From NCBI GenBank assembly GCA_965602675.1, contig CBFCZO010000003.1, forward strand, positions 27,776 through 91,775: 64,000 nt of DNA, given 5' to 3'. Both the position numbers and the translations under genes were made by a program. Source of the DNA: DATKUA01 sp965602675 (GTDB lineage: Bacteria; Acidobacteriota; DATKUA01). The notes under the pieces are model-generated. The model saw only the letters and a list, made by a program, of their open reading frames with translations, was not told the origin of the DNA and ran no database searches. Shown piece after piece: positions 52,491 through 60,855 of this stretch. Each line of letters starts with the position of its first letter. Within the stretch, counting starts at the first letter, position 1.

Positions 52491-53153
52491 TTATATTCCC
52501 ATTCGCACTTCAGCGACGTCCGATAACAGGTACTTATGGTCTCCAGAAACCAGGTAAACATACCCGTCGCTGAAGGTTATTCCTTCGACTAAAACGTCCG
52601 CGAGGAGGGTTGTCGTCAACACAGCATCCTCCTCGCCCTTCGCTGTCACCGAGAAGGTGTAGGCGCCGTCGCTCATCTCCTGCCCGGCGTCGTCGAGGCC
52701 GTCCCAGTAAACCTCGTGCTGCCCCGCCTCTTTCACGCCGAGTTCGATAGTGCGTACTGCCGTGCCGTTTTTATCATTTATCGTCACAGTCACCGACTCA
52801 GCCGTACCGTCGAGAACGAAGCTGGCGCGCGTGGCAGTGCCGCCGCTCAACTTGATGGAATCACCCAGAACGGTGATCTGCTTGCCGATCAAATTGACCG
52901 CCTGGCTGTTGTTGATTGAGCTTTCGAGCAGGCTTAGCTCTTCCAGGGCACTGTTTATGCCCACCAACTGCTCGAGAGAGCTGAAGGTGGCCAGCTGTGC
53001 CACGAAATCCGCATTCTTTACAGGATCCATCGGATCCTGGTTTTGTAGCTGCATCACCAGCAACTGAAGGAAATCGCTCTGGCCCAGAGTCTGCGACGAG
53101 CCGGCCTGGCCGGTGTCGGCAGCTGGTGTGATGTTCATAATGTCTGCAATCAT
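52491..53153 (-). CDS. flgD: Flagellar hook assembly scaffold protein FlgD
   Basis: Caps the growing flagellar hook. The 221-residue protein has the FlgD N-terminal signature LGQSDFLQLLVMQLQNQDPMDPVKNADFVAQLATFSSLEQL, then the tudor/Ig-like region (VTVTINDKNGTAVRTIELG, HEVYWDGLDDAGQEMSDGAYTF). The ATG at 53153 has GGAG six nt upstream and is 30 nt from the sigma-54 start site; the longer frame to 53303 would cross that promoter. No other flagellar gene is in the window, which is unusual as flgD normally precedes flgE. Confidence 0.93.
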   Translation of the reverse strand: MIADIMNITPAADTGQAGSSQTLGQSDFLQLLVMQLQNQDPMDPVKNADFVAQLATFSSLEQLVGINSALEELSLLESSINNSQAVNLIGKQITVLGDSIKLSGGTATRASFVLDGTAESVTVTINDKNGTAVRTIELGVKEAGQHEVYWDGLDDAGQEMSDGAYTFSVTAKGEEDAVLTTTLLADVLVEGITFSDGYVYLVSGDHKYLLSDVAEVRMGI

Positions 53154-53193
53154 TTGTCTCTCCGCCGATGCAATACTATTCAGCTTAATCACA

Positions 53194-53209
53194 AGCACGG
53201 ATCGTGCCA
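53194..53209 (-). promoter_or_regulatory. Sigma-54 promoter of flgD
   Basis: On the minus strand TGGCACGATCCGTGCT matches the -24/-12 consensus with one change (GTGC for TTGC) and the correct 10-bp spacing between GG and GC. The start site should fall near 53183, 30 nt before the flgD ATG. Sigma-54 control of hook genes is well established in several flagellated groups. Confidence 0.82.
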
Positions 53210-53399
53210 TTTGCCGGGTGGAGTGGGTGAACTGAGTAACTTGTTGCAGCCACACTGGTTGAGGATTTCGTATCGGGCGCGACGGCTGTCCGCCACCGGG
53301 CAACTTTTGCCGCCGGTGGAAATAAGGGCCGGTATGACCGTAATTGACGGTAATGTGCCGTAAAATATTGATTTTAAAGTCTTTGTGCCGATTATGGCC

Positions 53400-53429
53400 T
53401 TGACGATTGCCCCCTAGTTATGGTATTAT
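53400..53429 (+). promoter_or_regulatory. Probable promoter of the division/cell-wall cluster, overlapping the rsmH 5' end
   Basis: TTGACG (53400-53405) and TATTAT (53424-53429) are separated by 18 bp. Transcription would start near 53436, downstream of the first in-frame ATG at 53420. If this promoter is used, rsmH must start further in. Confidence 0.45.
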
Positions 53430-54463
53430 TCGGCGGTATTGCCGGTAAAAAAACCTCCTCTACTCCGGATGTGGATCCGGAACGCAATATTGGGTCGGTC
53501 GAATTGAAAGCGGAGAAATCAACGGTTTCGACTCATATACCTGTCATGGCAGACGAGGTGCTCGAGTTCCTGGATCCGAAACCCGGATGCGTTTACCTCG
53601 ATGCCACGCTGGGCGCAGGTGGCCACAGCCGGTTGCTGCTCGAGGCTGCGCCTCCCGACAGCCGGGTGATTGCCTTTGACCGCGACGCCCGGGCGATTGA
53701 AGCCGCCCAAATAAACCTTGCCGAACTCGGAGAGAGGGTGAGCTTTCACAATGAAGATTTCCGCAGGGCGCCGGATATCCTGGGGGAAATCGAGCTTGAC
53801 GGGGCGGTGGCCGACCTGGGCGTTTCTTCGCTGCAGTTCGACGATCCCGAGGCGGGATTCTCTTTCAGGTTCTCCGGACCGCTCGATATGCGGATGGACA
53901 AACGCAGCGAGCGGACGGCAGCGTATATCGTCAATAACTTTGCTTATGACGATCTCGCTGAAGTGCTTTGGCGCTACGGCGAGGAACGCCGCTCTCGGCG
54001 TATCGCCCGCGCGATCGTGAAGACGAGGGAGACCTCGCCGATCGAGAGCACGGACGAACTGGCGCGGGTGGTCAGGTCGGCGTTTTCAGCCCGGGAACAA
54101 AGAACCGCGAGGATCGACCCGGCAACGCGCACCTTCCAGGCGCTGCGAATTGCCGTGAACGATGAATTGGATGGGTTGGATGAGTTCATCTCAGCGACCG
54201 TGCTCATGCTCAAACCCGGTGCGAGGCTGGTGATAATCTCGTTTCATTCGCTCGAAGACAGGATCGTGAAGGCAACGCTAAGGAATTTGTCCGGCGCGTC
54301 GAGCGGTGGGAGGTACCTTCCGCCGGAAGAACCCACGCAGCCGCAAGTCCGGATTCTAACAAGGCGTCCGGTGCGGCCGTCGGAGAGCGAAACCGAGCGT
54401 AATCCGCGTAGCCGGAGCGCTCGCCTCAGAGCGGCGGAACGCCTGGCTGATGGAGAAGAGTAG
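53420..54463 (+). CDS. rsmH: 16S rRNA (cytosine1402-N4)-methyltransferase
   Basis: Methylates C1402 in the ribosomal P site. The family body begins at THIPVMADEVLEFL (about residue 38). It continues with the SAM-binding DATLGAGGHSRLLL, DRDARAIEAA, VADLGVSSLQFDDPEAGFSFRFSGPLDMRMD and the C-terminal IISFHSLEDRIVKATLR. The 37 residues in front of this align with nothing in the family. No ribosome-binding site precedes 53420. A TTG at 53504 would give the usual length. It opens the dcw cluster; mraZ is missing upstream. Confidence 0.95.
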   Translation: MVLFGGIAGKKTSSTPDVDPERNIGSVELKAEKSTVSTHIPVMADEVLEFLDPKPGCVYLDATLGAGGHSRLLLEAAPPDSRVIAFDRDARAIEAAQINLAELGERVSFHNEDFRRAPDILGEIELDGAVADLGVSSLQFDDPEAGFSFRFSGPLDMRMDKRSERTAAYIVNNFAYDDLAEVLWRYGEERRSRRIARAIVKTRETSPIESTDELARVVRSAFSAREQRTARIDPATRTFQALRIAVNDELDGLDEFISATVLMLKPGARLVIISFHSLEDRIVKATLRNLSGASSGGRYLPPEEPTQPQVRILTRRPVRPSESETERNPRSRSARLRAAERLADGEE

Positions 54464-54829
54464 TTGCGCGAGCTGAAATACATGCCGCGGAAGTTGATTG
54501 ATAATCGCCCCGTGCGCCGCAAGCGCAGCGTCCGTTCGGTTCGCCGCCTGACTTTTGTTTTTATTCTCGGCTGCGCTGTAGTGCTGGGGATGATCTTCAG
54601 CGGCTGGGTGCGCTGGAAGCAGCGGGAAATTATGGTCCTCACCAACCAGCTACAGGCCTACAAGGAGGATATCCTCGAACAACGCAAGCATTTGATGCTC
54701 GAGGTTTCCCGGCTGAAAGCGCCGTCGCGAATTTCCCGGCTGGCCGTTGACGAGCTGGGAATGATCCGGCTCGAACAAAGCCGGATGATACATGTCAGGG
54801 ATCAGGATGGTGGGGAGGCGACGCAATGA
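54464..54829 (+). CDS. ftsL: FtsL-like cell-division protein
   Basis: A 121-residue bitopic protein: basic cytoplasmic start (NRPVRRKRSVRSVRR), one helix (about 29-47) and a coiled-coil-like periplasmic part (REIMVLTNQLQAYKEDILEQRKHLMLEVSRL). The ending RISRLAVDELGMIRL is the usual FtsL tail. FtsL links FtsB/FtsQ to the FtsWI synthase. The start TTG directly abuts the rsmH stop (GGAGAAG six nt upstream); an ATG at 54482 is an alternative. It overlaps ftsI by 4 nt. Confidence 0.85.
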   Translation: MRELKYMPRKLIDNRPVRRKRSVRSVRRLTFVFILGCAVVLGMIFSGWVRWKQREIMVLTNQLQAYKEDILEQRKHLMLEVSRLKAPSRISRLAVDELGMIRLEQSRMIHVRDQDGGEATQ

Positions 54830-56805
54830 ATCACCGCGTCCGCCTGATTCTGATCGCAATTGTCGTGTTCGCCTGGGCGGGGTTGATAGCCAGCCGTCTC
54901 GCGACCTTTCAGGTCTTCAGGTCCGATGATCTGAAGGAGCGCGCGGAGCGGCAGTACCAACACAGGGTTGTCCTGACTCCTAAACGTGGCACGATATTCG
55001 ACCGCCGTGGAAGGACGCTCGCCATCAACGTGGACGCGCCCTCCGTTTACGCCATGACCGACGATGTCGAGGACCCTGAGGCGGCGGCGCAGTCCTTGGC
55101 GCCGTTGCTGGGCCGATCCTCTTCCGATGTCGAGCGGATGCTGACGCGCCGGAGCGGATTCGTCTGGTTGAGGCGGAAGATAGAACCGGATTTTAAAGAC
55201 CAAATCGCGGCTTTGGGGATCAAAGGCATCCATTTCGTCACTGAAAGCAAACGCTTCTATCCTGCGGGCTCGCTGGCATGCCATGTCCTGGGTTTCGCCG
55301 GGATCGACAACGACGGTCTCGCCGGACTCGAGTATCAGTACGATTCCTACCTGCGCGGCAAACCGGGGCTGATGCTCGGGATCCGCGGTGCCAAGCGCGG
55401 CTATATCTTCAGCGCCGGCAAGGTGGTCAAGACGCCGACCGGGGGCCTCGATGTAACGCTCACCATCGACTCGGCCGCCCAGTTCATTGTCGAGCGCGAA
55501 CTCCGGGCAACGGTAGAGGAAAGCCGGTCGAGAAGCGGCACCGTTGTGGTAATAGACCATCATAGCGGCGAGATCCTGGCGATGGCCAACTACCCCGACT
55601 TCGATCCGAACAATTACGGCGGCTCCAGCCCATTCGCACGAAAGAACAGGGCCGTTGTCGACGCCTACGAGCCCGGCTCGACGTTCAAAATAGTCACGTC
55701 AGCAGCGGCGATTGAGCAGGGCGTCGTCACCATGGACGAAATCATCGATTGCGGCAACGGTTACATCCAACTTGGTAATCGGATAATCCATGACCACCAT
55801 GTCTACGAAGAACTCCCCTTTCGCGACGTCATCGGCAAGTCATCGAACGTCGGCGCCATCAACGTGGGAATCAGAGTGGGCGAAGAGCAGTTGCATCGGA
55901 TGGCCGTGGAGTTCGGTTTCGGATCTCCGTCGGGCATCGATCTACCGGCCGAAAATCCAGGCCTGCTGCGCCAGACCGGTAAGTGGACGACCGGTTCCAT
56001 CGGCTCGATAGCGATCGGACAGGAAGTGAGCGGAAATCCTGTTAGTATCATCCTGATGGCCGCCGCTGTGGCCAACGACGGTTATTGGGTGAAGCCTTAT
56101 GTGGTCGAGAGAATAACTGATGCTGAAGGACACGAGGTCTACCGGGCCACTCCCGAGAAGCGCAAGATTCTTAGCGGCAGGACGTTGGAGTTGCTGCGCG
56201 AACTGACCAGAGTGGTGGTTGTCAACGGCACCGGCACCCTTGCCGAGATAGCTGGTATCCCCGTTGCGGGAAAAACAGGGACCGGAGAAGTTTCGGCTCC
56301 GCGCGGAGGTTATATCCCCGGCGCATACGTTTCCTCATTCGTCGGCTATTTCCCTTATGACAAGCCGAGGATCACCATGCTCTGCCTGCTCGACCGCCCC
56401 CAGGGTGAGTATTACGGCGGAGACGTGGCTGCACCGCTGTTCGAGAGGATCGGGAGAAAACTGGCGGAGCATCTGGAGATTCAGCGGACCGATCAGCGTT
56501 TCGCAGATTTCCGTCTCGAGGCTACCCACCGAAACCCGAACGGTCCGCCGAGCGGTTCTGAGGGGCGTGGCTTGACAAAGCGGGTTCTCAGTCAACCGGA
56601 AACGCCCCTGGTAATGCCCGACCTGCGTGGGATGAGCCTGCGGGAAGCGATTGCCAGGCTGACAGAGTTGGGGATAATCCCGGTGGTTGAGGGCTCGGGT
56701 GGCGGGAGAGTCGTCGGCCAGAGCCCCTCTCCCGGCGAGCCAATCGGAGGGCAGACCGTTGTCCGCTGTGGCGGCACGGGATTTGCTCAAAGTGTAGATC
56801 GATGA
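54826..56805 (+). CDS. ftsI: Peptidoglycan transpeptidase FtsI/SpoVD-like, with PASTA domain
   Basis: Septal class B penicillin-binding protein, 659 residues, with one membrane anchor (about 7-27). The N-terminal dimerisation region has TPKRGTIFDRRGRTLAIN. The transpeptidase has YEPGSTFKIVTS (catalytic Ser285, Lys288), GKSSNVGAINVG (SxN) and AGKTGTGEV (Lys483-Thr-Gly). After about 585 comes one PASTA domain (VMPDLRGMSLREAIARLTELGIIPV). A PASTA-bearing FtsI is common in Firmicutes and in some deep diderm groups but not in Enterobacteria. It overlaps both ftsL and murE (ATGA). Confidence 0.95.
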   Translation: MNHRVRLILIAIVVFAWAGLIASRLATFQVFRSDDLKERAERQYQHRVVLTPKRGTIFDRRGRTLAINVDAPSVYAMTDDVEDPEAAAQSLAPLLGRSSSDVERMLTRRSGFVWLRRKIEPDFKDQIAALGIKGIHFVTESKRFYPAGSLACHVLGFAGIDNDGLAGLEYQYDSYLRGKPGLMLGIRGAKRGYIFSAGKVVKTPTGGLDVTLTIDSAAQFIVERELRATVEESRSRSGTVVVIDHHSGEILAMANYPDFDPNNYGGSSPFARKNRAVVDAYEPGSTFKIVTSAAAIEQGVVTMDEIIDCGNGYIQLGNRIIHDHHVYEELPFRDVIGKSSNVGAINVGIRVGEEQLHRMAVEFGFGSPSGIDLPAENPGLLRQTGKWTTGSIGSIAIGQEVSGNPVSIILMAAAVANDGYWVKPYVVERITDAEGHEVYRATPEKRKILSGRTLELLRELTRVVVVNGTGTLAEIAGIPVAGKTGTGEVSAPRGGYIPGAYVSSFVGYFPYDKPRITMLCLLDRPQGEYYGGDVAAPLFERIGRKLAEHLEIQRTDQRFADFRLEATHRNPNGPPSGSEGRGLTKRVLSQPETPLVMPDLRGMSLREAIARLTELGIIPVVEGSGGGRVVGQSPSPGEPIGGQTVVRCGGTGFAQSVDR

Positions 56806-58274
56806 GACTGGACGAACTAATTGCAGGCCTCGAGGGCGCGTCGCTCAGCGGCGACGGCGCGGCCGAGGTGACCGGCCTGGAGTTCGACTCCCGGCGGGTC
56901 GGGCAGGGCTCGTTGTTTGCAGCGCTCGTGGGCGAAATCATGGACGGCAACCGATTCGTCGGCGTTGCGGTCGAGGCCGGAGCGGCGGCGGTGCTTTCAG
57001 AGTGTACAAAACCTGACGGGATAAAAGCAGCCTGGGTTAAGGTTCCTGATGCACGCGTGGCCCTGGCGGTTTTGTCCAAGCGGTGGTTCGGTGCGCCGGA
57101 CGAGGAGTTGAAACTGGTCGGCATCACAGGAACCAACGGCAAGACGAGCGTGGCTCACCTGCTGCAGACGACACTCGGGCGGCTGTGGGGACCGGCCGGA
57201 AGGCTCGGTACGATCAGTTATCACACCGGCCGCGATGAAATCGCCGCCCCGCTGACAACCCCGGAATCCCCCGATATCTTTAGGATGCTCAGGGAGATGC
57301 GTGAGGTAGGCTGCCGCTCCGCTGCGATGGAGGCCAGCAGCCACGCCATCGATCGCAAACGTGTCGGGGAGATTGTGTTCGACGCTGTGGTTTTTACGAA
57401 TTTGAGCCGCGACCACCTCGACTACCACGGCGACATGGAGAATTATTACCGCGCCAAACGGAGAATCTTCTTCAAGCGCGATGGATATTCGCCCGTCGCG
57501 GTGGTCAACGCCCATGACGAGTGGGGGCGGAGGCTCCTTGCGGAGACCGATCTCGACAACGTATCCTTCGGCTTCTCACCCGGTGCCGACGTTCGTGGGG
57601 ACAAACTTCGCCTCGACCTGGAGGGGACTTCGCTCAGCGTGGTTACGAGAGAAGAGGAATTTGAGCTTCGCAGCGCGCTCATCGGTCGGCCGAACGCCGA
57701 AAACCTGCTCGCAGCGTTTGCCACGGCCTTGGCGCTCGGATTCGACGGAAGCGCAATCGCTGAGGCATCCGCCGGGATGAAGACAGTCCGCGGTCGGTTG
57801 GAAAGGGTGCCGTCGGATAAGCCTTTCGAGGTGATCGTAGATTACGCTCACACCGATGATGCGCTGCGGCGGTTGCTGCTGACGGCAGGGGAAATAACGC
57901 CCGACGGCGGGCGTGTGATTGTTCTTTTCGGGTGCGGCGGCGACCGCGACCGCGGCAAGCGCCCCCTGATGGGCAGGCATGCCGTCACTCTCGCCGATAT
58001 CGCCATCCTCACATCCGACAATCCCCGCTCCGAGGACCCGATGGCCATTATCCGCGAGGTCGAGGTGGGGATTTCACAAGTTGAGAAGCGCAGAGCTGAG
58101 TACAGAATGATCCCCGACCGCGCCGAAGCCATCAGGGCGGCGGTGGGGATGGCGCGTCCGCGTGATTTGGTGTTGATATCCGGGAAAGGCCATGAGGACT
58201 ACCAGATTATCGGCGATAAACGGCTCCATTTTTATGACAGGGAAGAGGTCTTAAAAGCTCTGGCTGAGTTATGA
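56802..58274 (+). CDS. murE: UDP-MurNAc-L-Ala-D-Glu:meso-diaminopimelate ligase
   Basis: Adds the third residue to the peptidoglycan stem. The 490-residue protein has the ATP loop LVGITGTNGKTSVAHLLQ, TTPESPDIFRMLREM, EASSHAID and VIVDYAHTDDALRRLL. LTSDNPRSEDPM contains the DNPR motif that selects meso-diaminopimelate rather than lysine, so the cell wall is probably of the DAP type. The ATG overlaps the ftsI stop. Confidence 0.96.
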   Translation: MRLDELIAGLEGASLSGDGAAEVTGLEFDSRRVGQGSLFAALVGEIMDGNRFVGVAVEAGAAAVLSECTKPDGIKAAWVKVPDARVALAVLSKRWFGAPDEELKLVGITGTNGKTSVAHLLQTTLGRLWGPAGRLGTISYHTGRDEIAAPLTTPESPDIFRMLREMREVGCRSAAMEASSHAIDRKRVGEIVFDAVVFTNLSRDHLDYHGDMENYYRAKRRIFFKRDGYSPVAVVNAHDEWGRRLLAETDLDNVSFGFSPGADVRGDKLRLDLEGTSLSVVTREEEFELRSALIGRPNAENLLAAFATALALGFDGSAIAEASAGMKTVRGRLERVPSDKPFEVIVDYAHTDDALRRLLLTAGEITPDGGRVIVLFGCGGDRDRGKRPLMGRHAVTLADIAILTSDNPRSEDPMAIIREVEVGISQVEKRRAEYRMIPDRAEAIRAAVGMARPRDLVLISGKGHEDYQIIGDKRLHFYDREEVLKALAEL

Positions 58275-59695
58275 AGTACACGATAGCAGAGATTTGCAGG
58301 ATCACCGGGGCGGAGGCCGAAGGGCTCCATCCAGGGACCGATATTGACGGCTGGTCGATCGATTCACGCACCGTTCAGCCCGGTGATATCTATTTTTCGA
58401 TTGTCGGCGAGAATCACGACGGTCATAGATTCGCACCCGAATCTCTGAGGAAGGGCGCGTCGGCAGTGGTGGTGAGGCGCGATTTCAGCCTGCCAAACGA
58501 AAAAAACGGAGGACTGTTGCGTTGCGACGATCCCCTCGAAACGCTACACACGCTGGCTTCACACTCACGGGACGAAAAAGGCCTGCGTTTGGTTGGCATC
58601 ACGGGCAGTTGCGGCAAGACGACCACTAAGGATATCACCGCAGCGATGCTTGGCAGCAGCCTGAATACCGGTAAAAACAAGGGTAACCTCAACAACATCT
58701 GGGGTCTGCCGCTGGGGATGCTTCGCCGCCCACCCGGGCTCGATATCTACGTTTGCGAGATGGGAATGAGCTACGCGGGCGAGTTGCGCAGAGTGACCAG
58801 CATCGCCCGGCCGGAAGTCGCCGTATTCACCAACATCCATGGCGTCCATCTGATGAATTTCAAGTCCATGCGTGAAATTGCCGAGGCCAAGGCTGAGATG
58901 CTTGAGGGAGTGCCGCCCGGCGGAGTAGTGGTCGCCAACGCCGACGATCCGGAGGTAATGCGGATTGCCCGCCGGAGCGGCTTGCGCACCATCACCTTCG
59001 GCGTCGAGAACGAGGCCGATCTGACGGCAGCCGGGATCGAGGATAGGGGCATCGACGGCCTTTCATTCGAGCTGAAGCTCGAGGGGCGAGCCCCGTCGGT
59101 TGCCAGCCCATTGCCAGGGCTTCACAATCTGCAGAACGTGCTCGCCGCGTTCGCAACCTGCGTTGCGCTGGGATTCGCCCCGGAAGTTATGATGAATGGT
59201 CTGGACAACCTTGATATGTCGCCCGCCCGCACCCGGCTTGTCCGCTTCGACGACGGCTGGACGCTTTACGACGACACCTACAATTCCAACCCTCAGGCGC
59301 TGCGTCTGACACTGGAAACGATTAAACGCAGCAATGGCTACGAGCGGCACATCGCTGTCCTCGGCGATATGCTCGAACTGGGTGCCGGCGAGGTTGAAGA
59401 GCACATCAAAGCCGGCCGTTTGATCGCCGGGATGGGCATAGATCACCTGATTGTTGTGGGTCCATTGGCGCGGCACATGGCCGAAGCCGCGATTGAGGCT
59501 GGAATGAATTCTGCTTCGATATTAATCGCCGACGATAAAAAAGCCACTTTAGAAGCCCTCGACGGGCAAATACGTCCGGGAGACCTGGTTCTAATCAAGG
59601 GATCGCGGGGAGTCAAAATGGAGACAATTGTGGAAGAGCTGACGCGCCGCTATCCAGCCGCGCAGGGCTCCGGGGGAGGAAGTAAGGAGAGATGA
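58271..59695 (+). CDS. murF: UDP-MurNAc-tripeptide:D-Ala-D-Ala ligase
   Basis: Adds D-Ala-D-Ala to complete the UDP-MurNAc-pentapeptide. The 474-residue protein has DSRTVQPGDIYFSIVGENHDGH, the ATP loop GITGSCGKTTTKDIT, KNKGNLNNIWGLPL, EMGMSYAGELRR and YDDTYNSNPQALRLTLE. GSCGKTT replaces the commoner GSnGKTT. It overlaps murE and mraY by 4 nt each. Confidence 0.96.
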   Translation: MKYTIAEICRITGAEAEGLHPGTDIDGWSIDSRTVQPGDIYFSIVGENHDGHRFAPESLRKGASAVVVRRDFSLPNEKNGGLLRCDDPLETLHTLASHSRDEKGLRLVGITGSCGKTTTKDITAAMLGSSLNTGKNKGNLNNIWGLPLGMLRRPPGLDIYVCEMGMSYAGELRRVTSIARPEVAVFTNIHGVHLMNFKSMREIAEAKAEMLEGVPPGGVVVANADDPEVMRIARRSGLRTITFGVENEADLTAAGIEDRGIDGLSFELKLEGRAPSVASPLPGLHNLQNVLAAFATCVALGFAPEVMMNGLDNLDMSPARTRLVRFDDGWTLYDDTYNSNPQALRLTLETIKRSNGYERHIAVLGDMLELGAGEVEEHIKAGRLIAGMGIDHLIVVGPLARHMAEAAIEAGMNSASILIADDKKATLEALDGQIRPGDLVLIKGSRGVKMETIVEELTRRYPAAQGSGGGSKER

Positions 59696-60855
59696 TTTAC
59701 CACCTGATGACGGTGTTGCAGGACAGCCTGGGACCGCTGCGCGTGTTCACGTTCGTGAACTTCAGGACCGCCCTTGCGATATTTTCGGGCATGATAATCT
59801 GCTTCGCTCTGGGTCCCTGGCTGGTGAAACGCCTGCAAGCGCTGCAGATCGGGCAAAACATCCGCGAGGAGGGCCCGGTCTCGCACCAGTTGAAGGCGGG
59901 GACTCCGACAATGGGGGGATTGCTGATCCTTGCCGCCGTGCTGGTTCCGACGCTGCTCTGGGCCGACCTCACTGTGCCGTATACCTGGGTTCTGGTCGGC
60001 GCAACGGCAGCCTTCGGCGCAGTCGGATTCGCCGATGATCTACTGAAGATCAAGCGTGGCAAGAACAAGGGACTCGGCGCACGCCAGAAGCTTGCGCTGC
60101 AGTTCCTGATCGCATTTGCCATCGCGGGCGTGCTCTTTTGGATGGCCGACGCCGGCCCCTATGCCGGCGAGCGTGGCGGTTACACTACCGCGTTGACCGT
60201 TCCCTTCACCAAGCAGATGGATGTTAATTGGGAAGGCGAGGGGGAGGCACGCCGGCAGATGGTTGACGAGAACTTCCTCGAGCTTGGCTGGCTGTTTATC
60301 CCGTTCGTGATGATTGTGATAGTCGGAGCATCCAATGCCGTCAACCTCACCGACGGGCTCGACGGACTGGCCATCGGAGCAACCGGCATAGCAGGCGCCA
60401 CCTACACGGTGCTTGCTTATCTCGCCGGCAACATCGCCATCGCCACATACCTGCTGATTCCCTTCATCAGAGGGGTGGACGAAACCACGATTTTCGGTGG
60501 CGCGCTCGTCGGAGCCTGTCTCGGATTCATGTGGTGGAACTGCTATCCGGCCTCGGTCTTCATGGGCGACGTCGGCTCGCTGGCGCTCGGCGGCGCGATC
60601 GGCACCTTAGCCATCGTCGTAAAACAGGAATTGCTGCTGGCGATTGTCGGCGGCCTGTTCGTCATGGAGGCAGCAAGCGTCATCCTCCAGGTTATGTATT
60701 TTAAGGCGACCGGCGGTAAGCGGATCTTCCGCATGGCACCGCTGCACCATCACTTCGAGTTGAAGGGTTGGAGCGAGCCGAAGGTGATAACGAGATTCCT
60801 GATCATGGCGGTGATCTTCGCCATGGTTGGGCTGAGCTCTCTCAAGATACGCTGA
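59692..60855 (+). CDS. mraY: Phospho-MurNAc-pentapeptide translocase
   Basis: Makes lipid I on the cytoplasmic face of the inner membrane. The 387-residue protein, with about ten helices, has KAGTPTMGGLL, GFADDLLKI (Mg2+-binding Asp pair), NAVNLTDGLDGLAIG, VFMGDVGSLALGG and PLHHHFELKGWSE. All signature residues are present. It is slightly longer than the usual 320-360, owing to an insertion at about 170-185 (the NWEGEGEARRQMVDE part). Its stop overlaps the murD start (TGATG). Confidence 0.97.
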   Translation: MIYHLMTVLQDSLGPLRVFTFVNFRTALAIFSGMIICFALGPWLVKRLQALQIGQNIREEGPVSHQLKAGTPTMGGLLILAAVLVPTLLWADLTVPYTWVLVGATAAFGAVGFADDLLKIKRGKNKGLGARQKLALQFLIAFAIAGVLFWMADAGPYAGERGGYTTALTVPFTKQMDVNWEGEGEARRQMVDENFLELGWLFIPFVMIVIVGASNAVNLTDGLDGLAIGATGIAGATYTVLAYLAGNIAIATYLLIPFIRGVDETTIFGGALVGACLGFMWWNCYPASVFMGDVGSLALGGAIGTLAIVVKQELLLAIVGGLFVMEAASVILQVMYFKATGGKRIFRMAPLHHHFELKGWSEPKVITRFLIMAVIFAMVGLSSLKIR

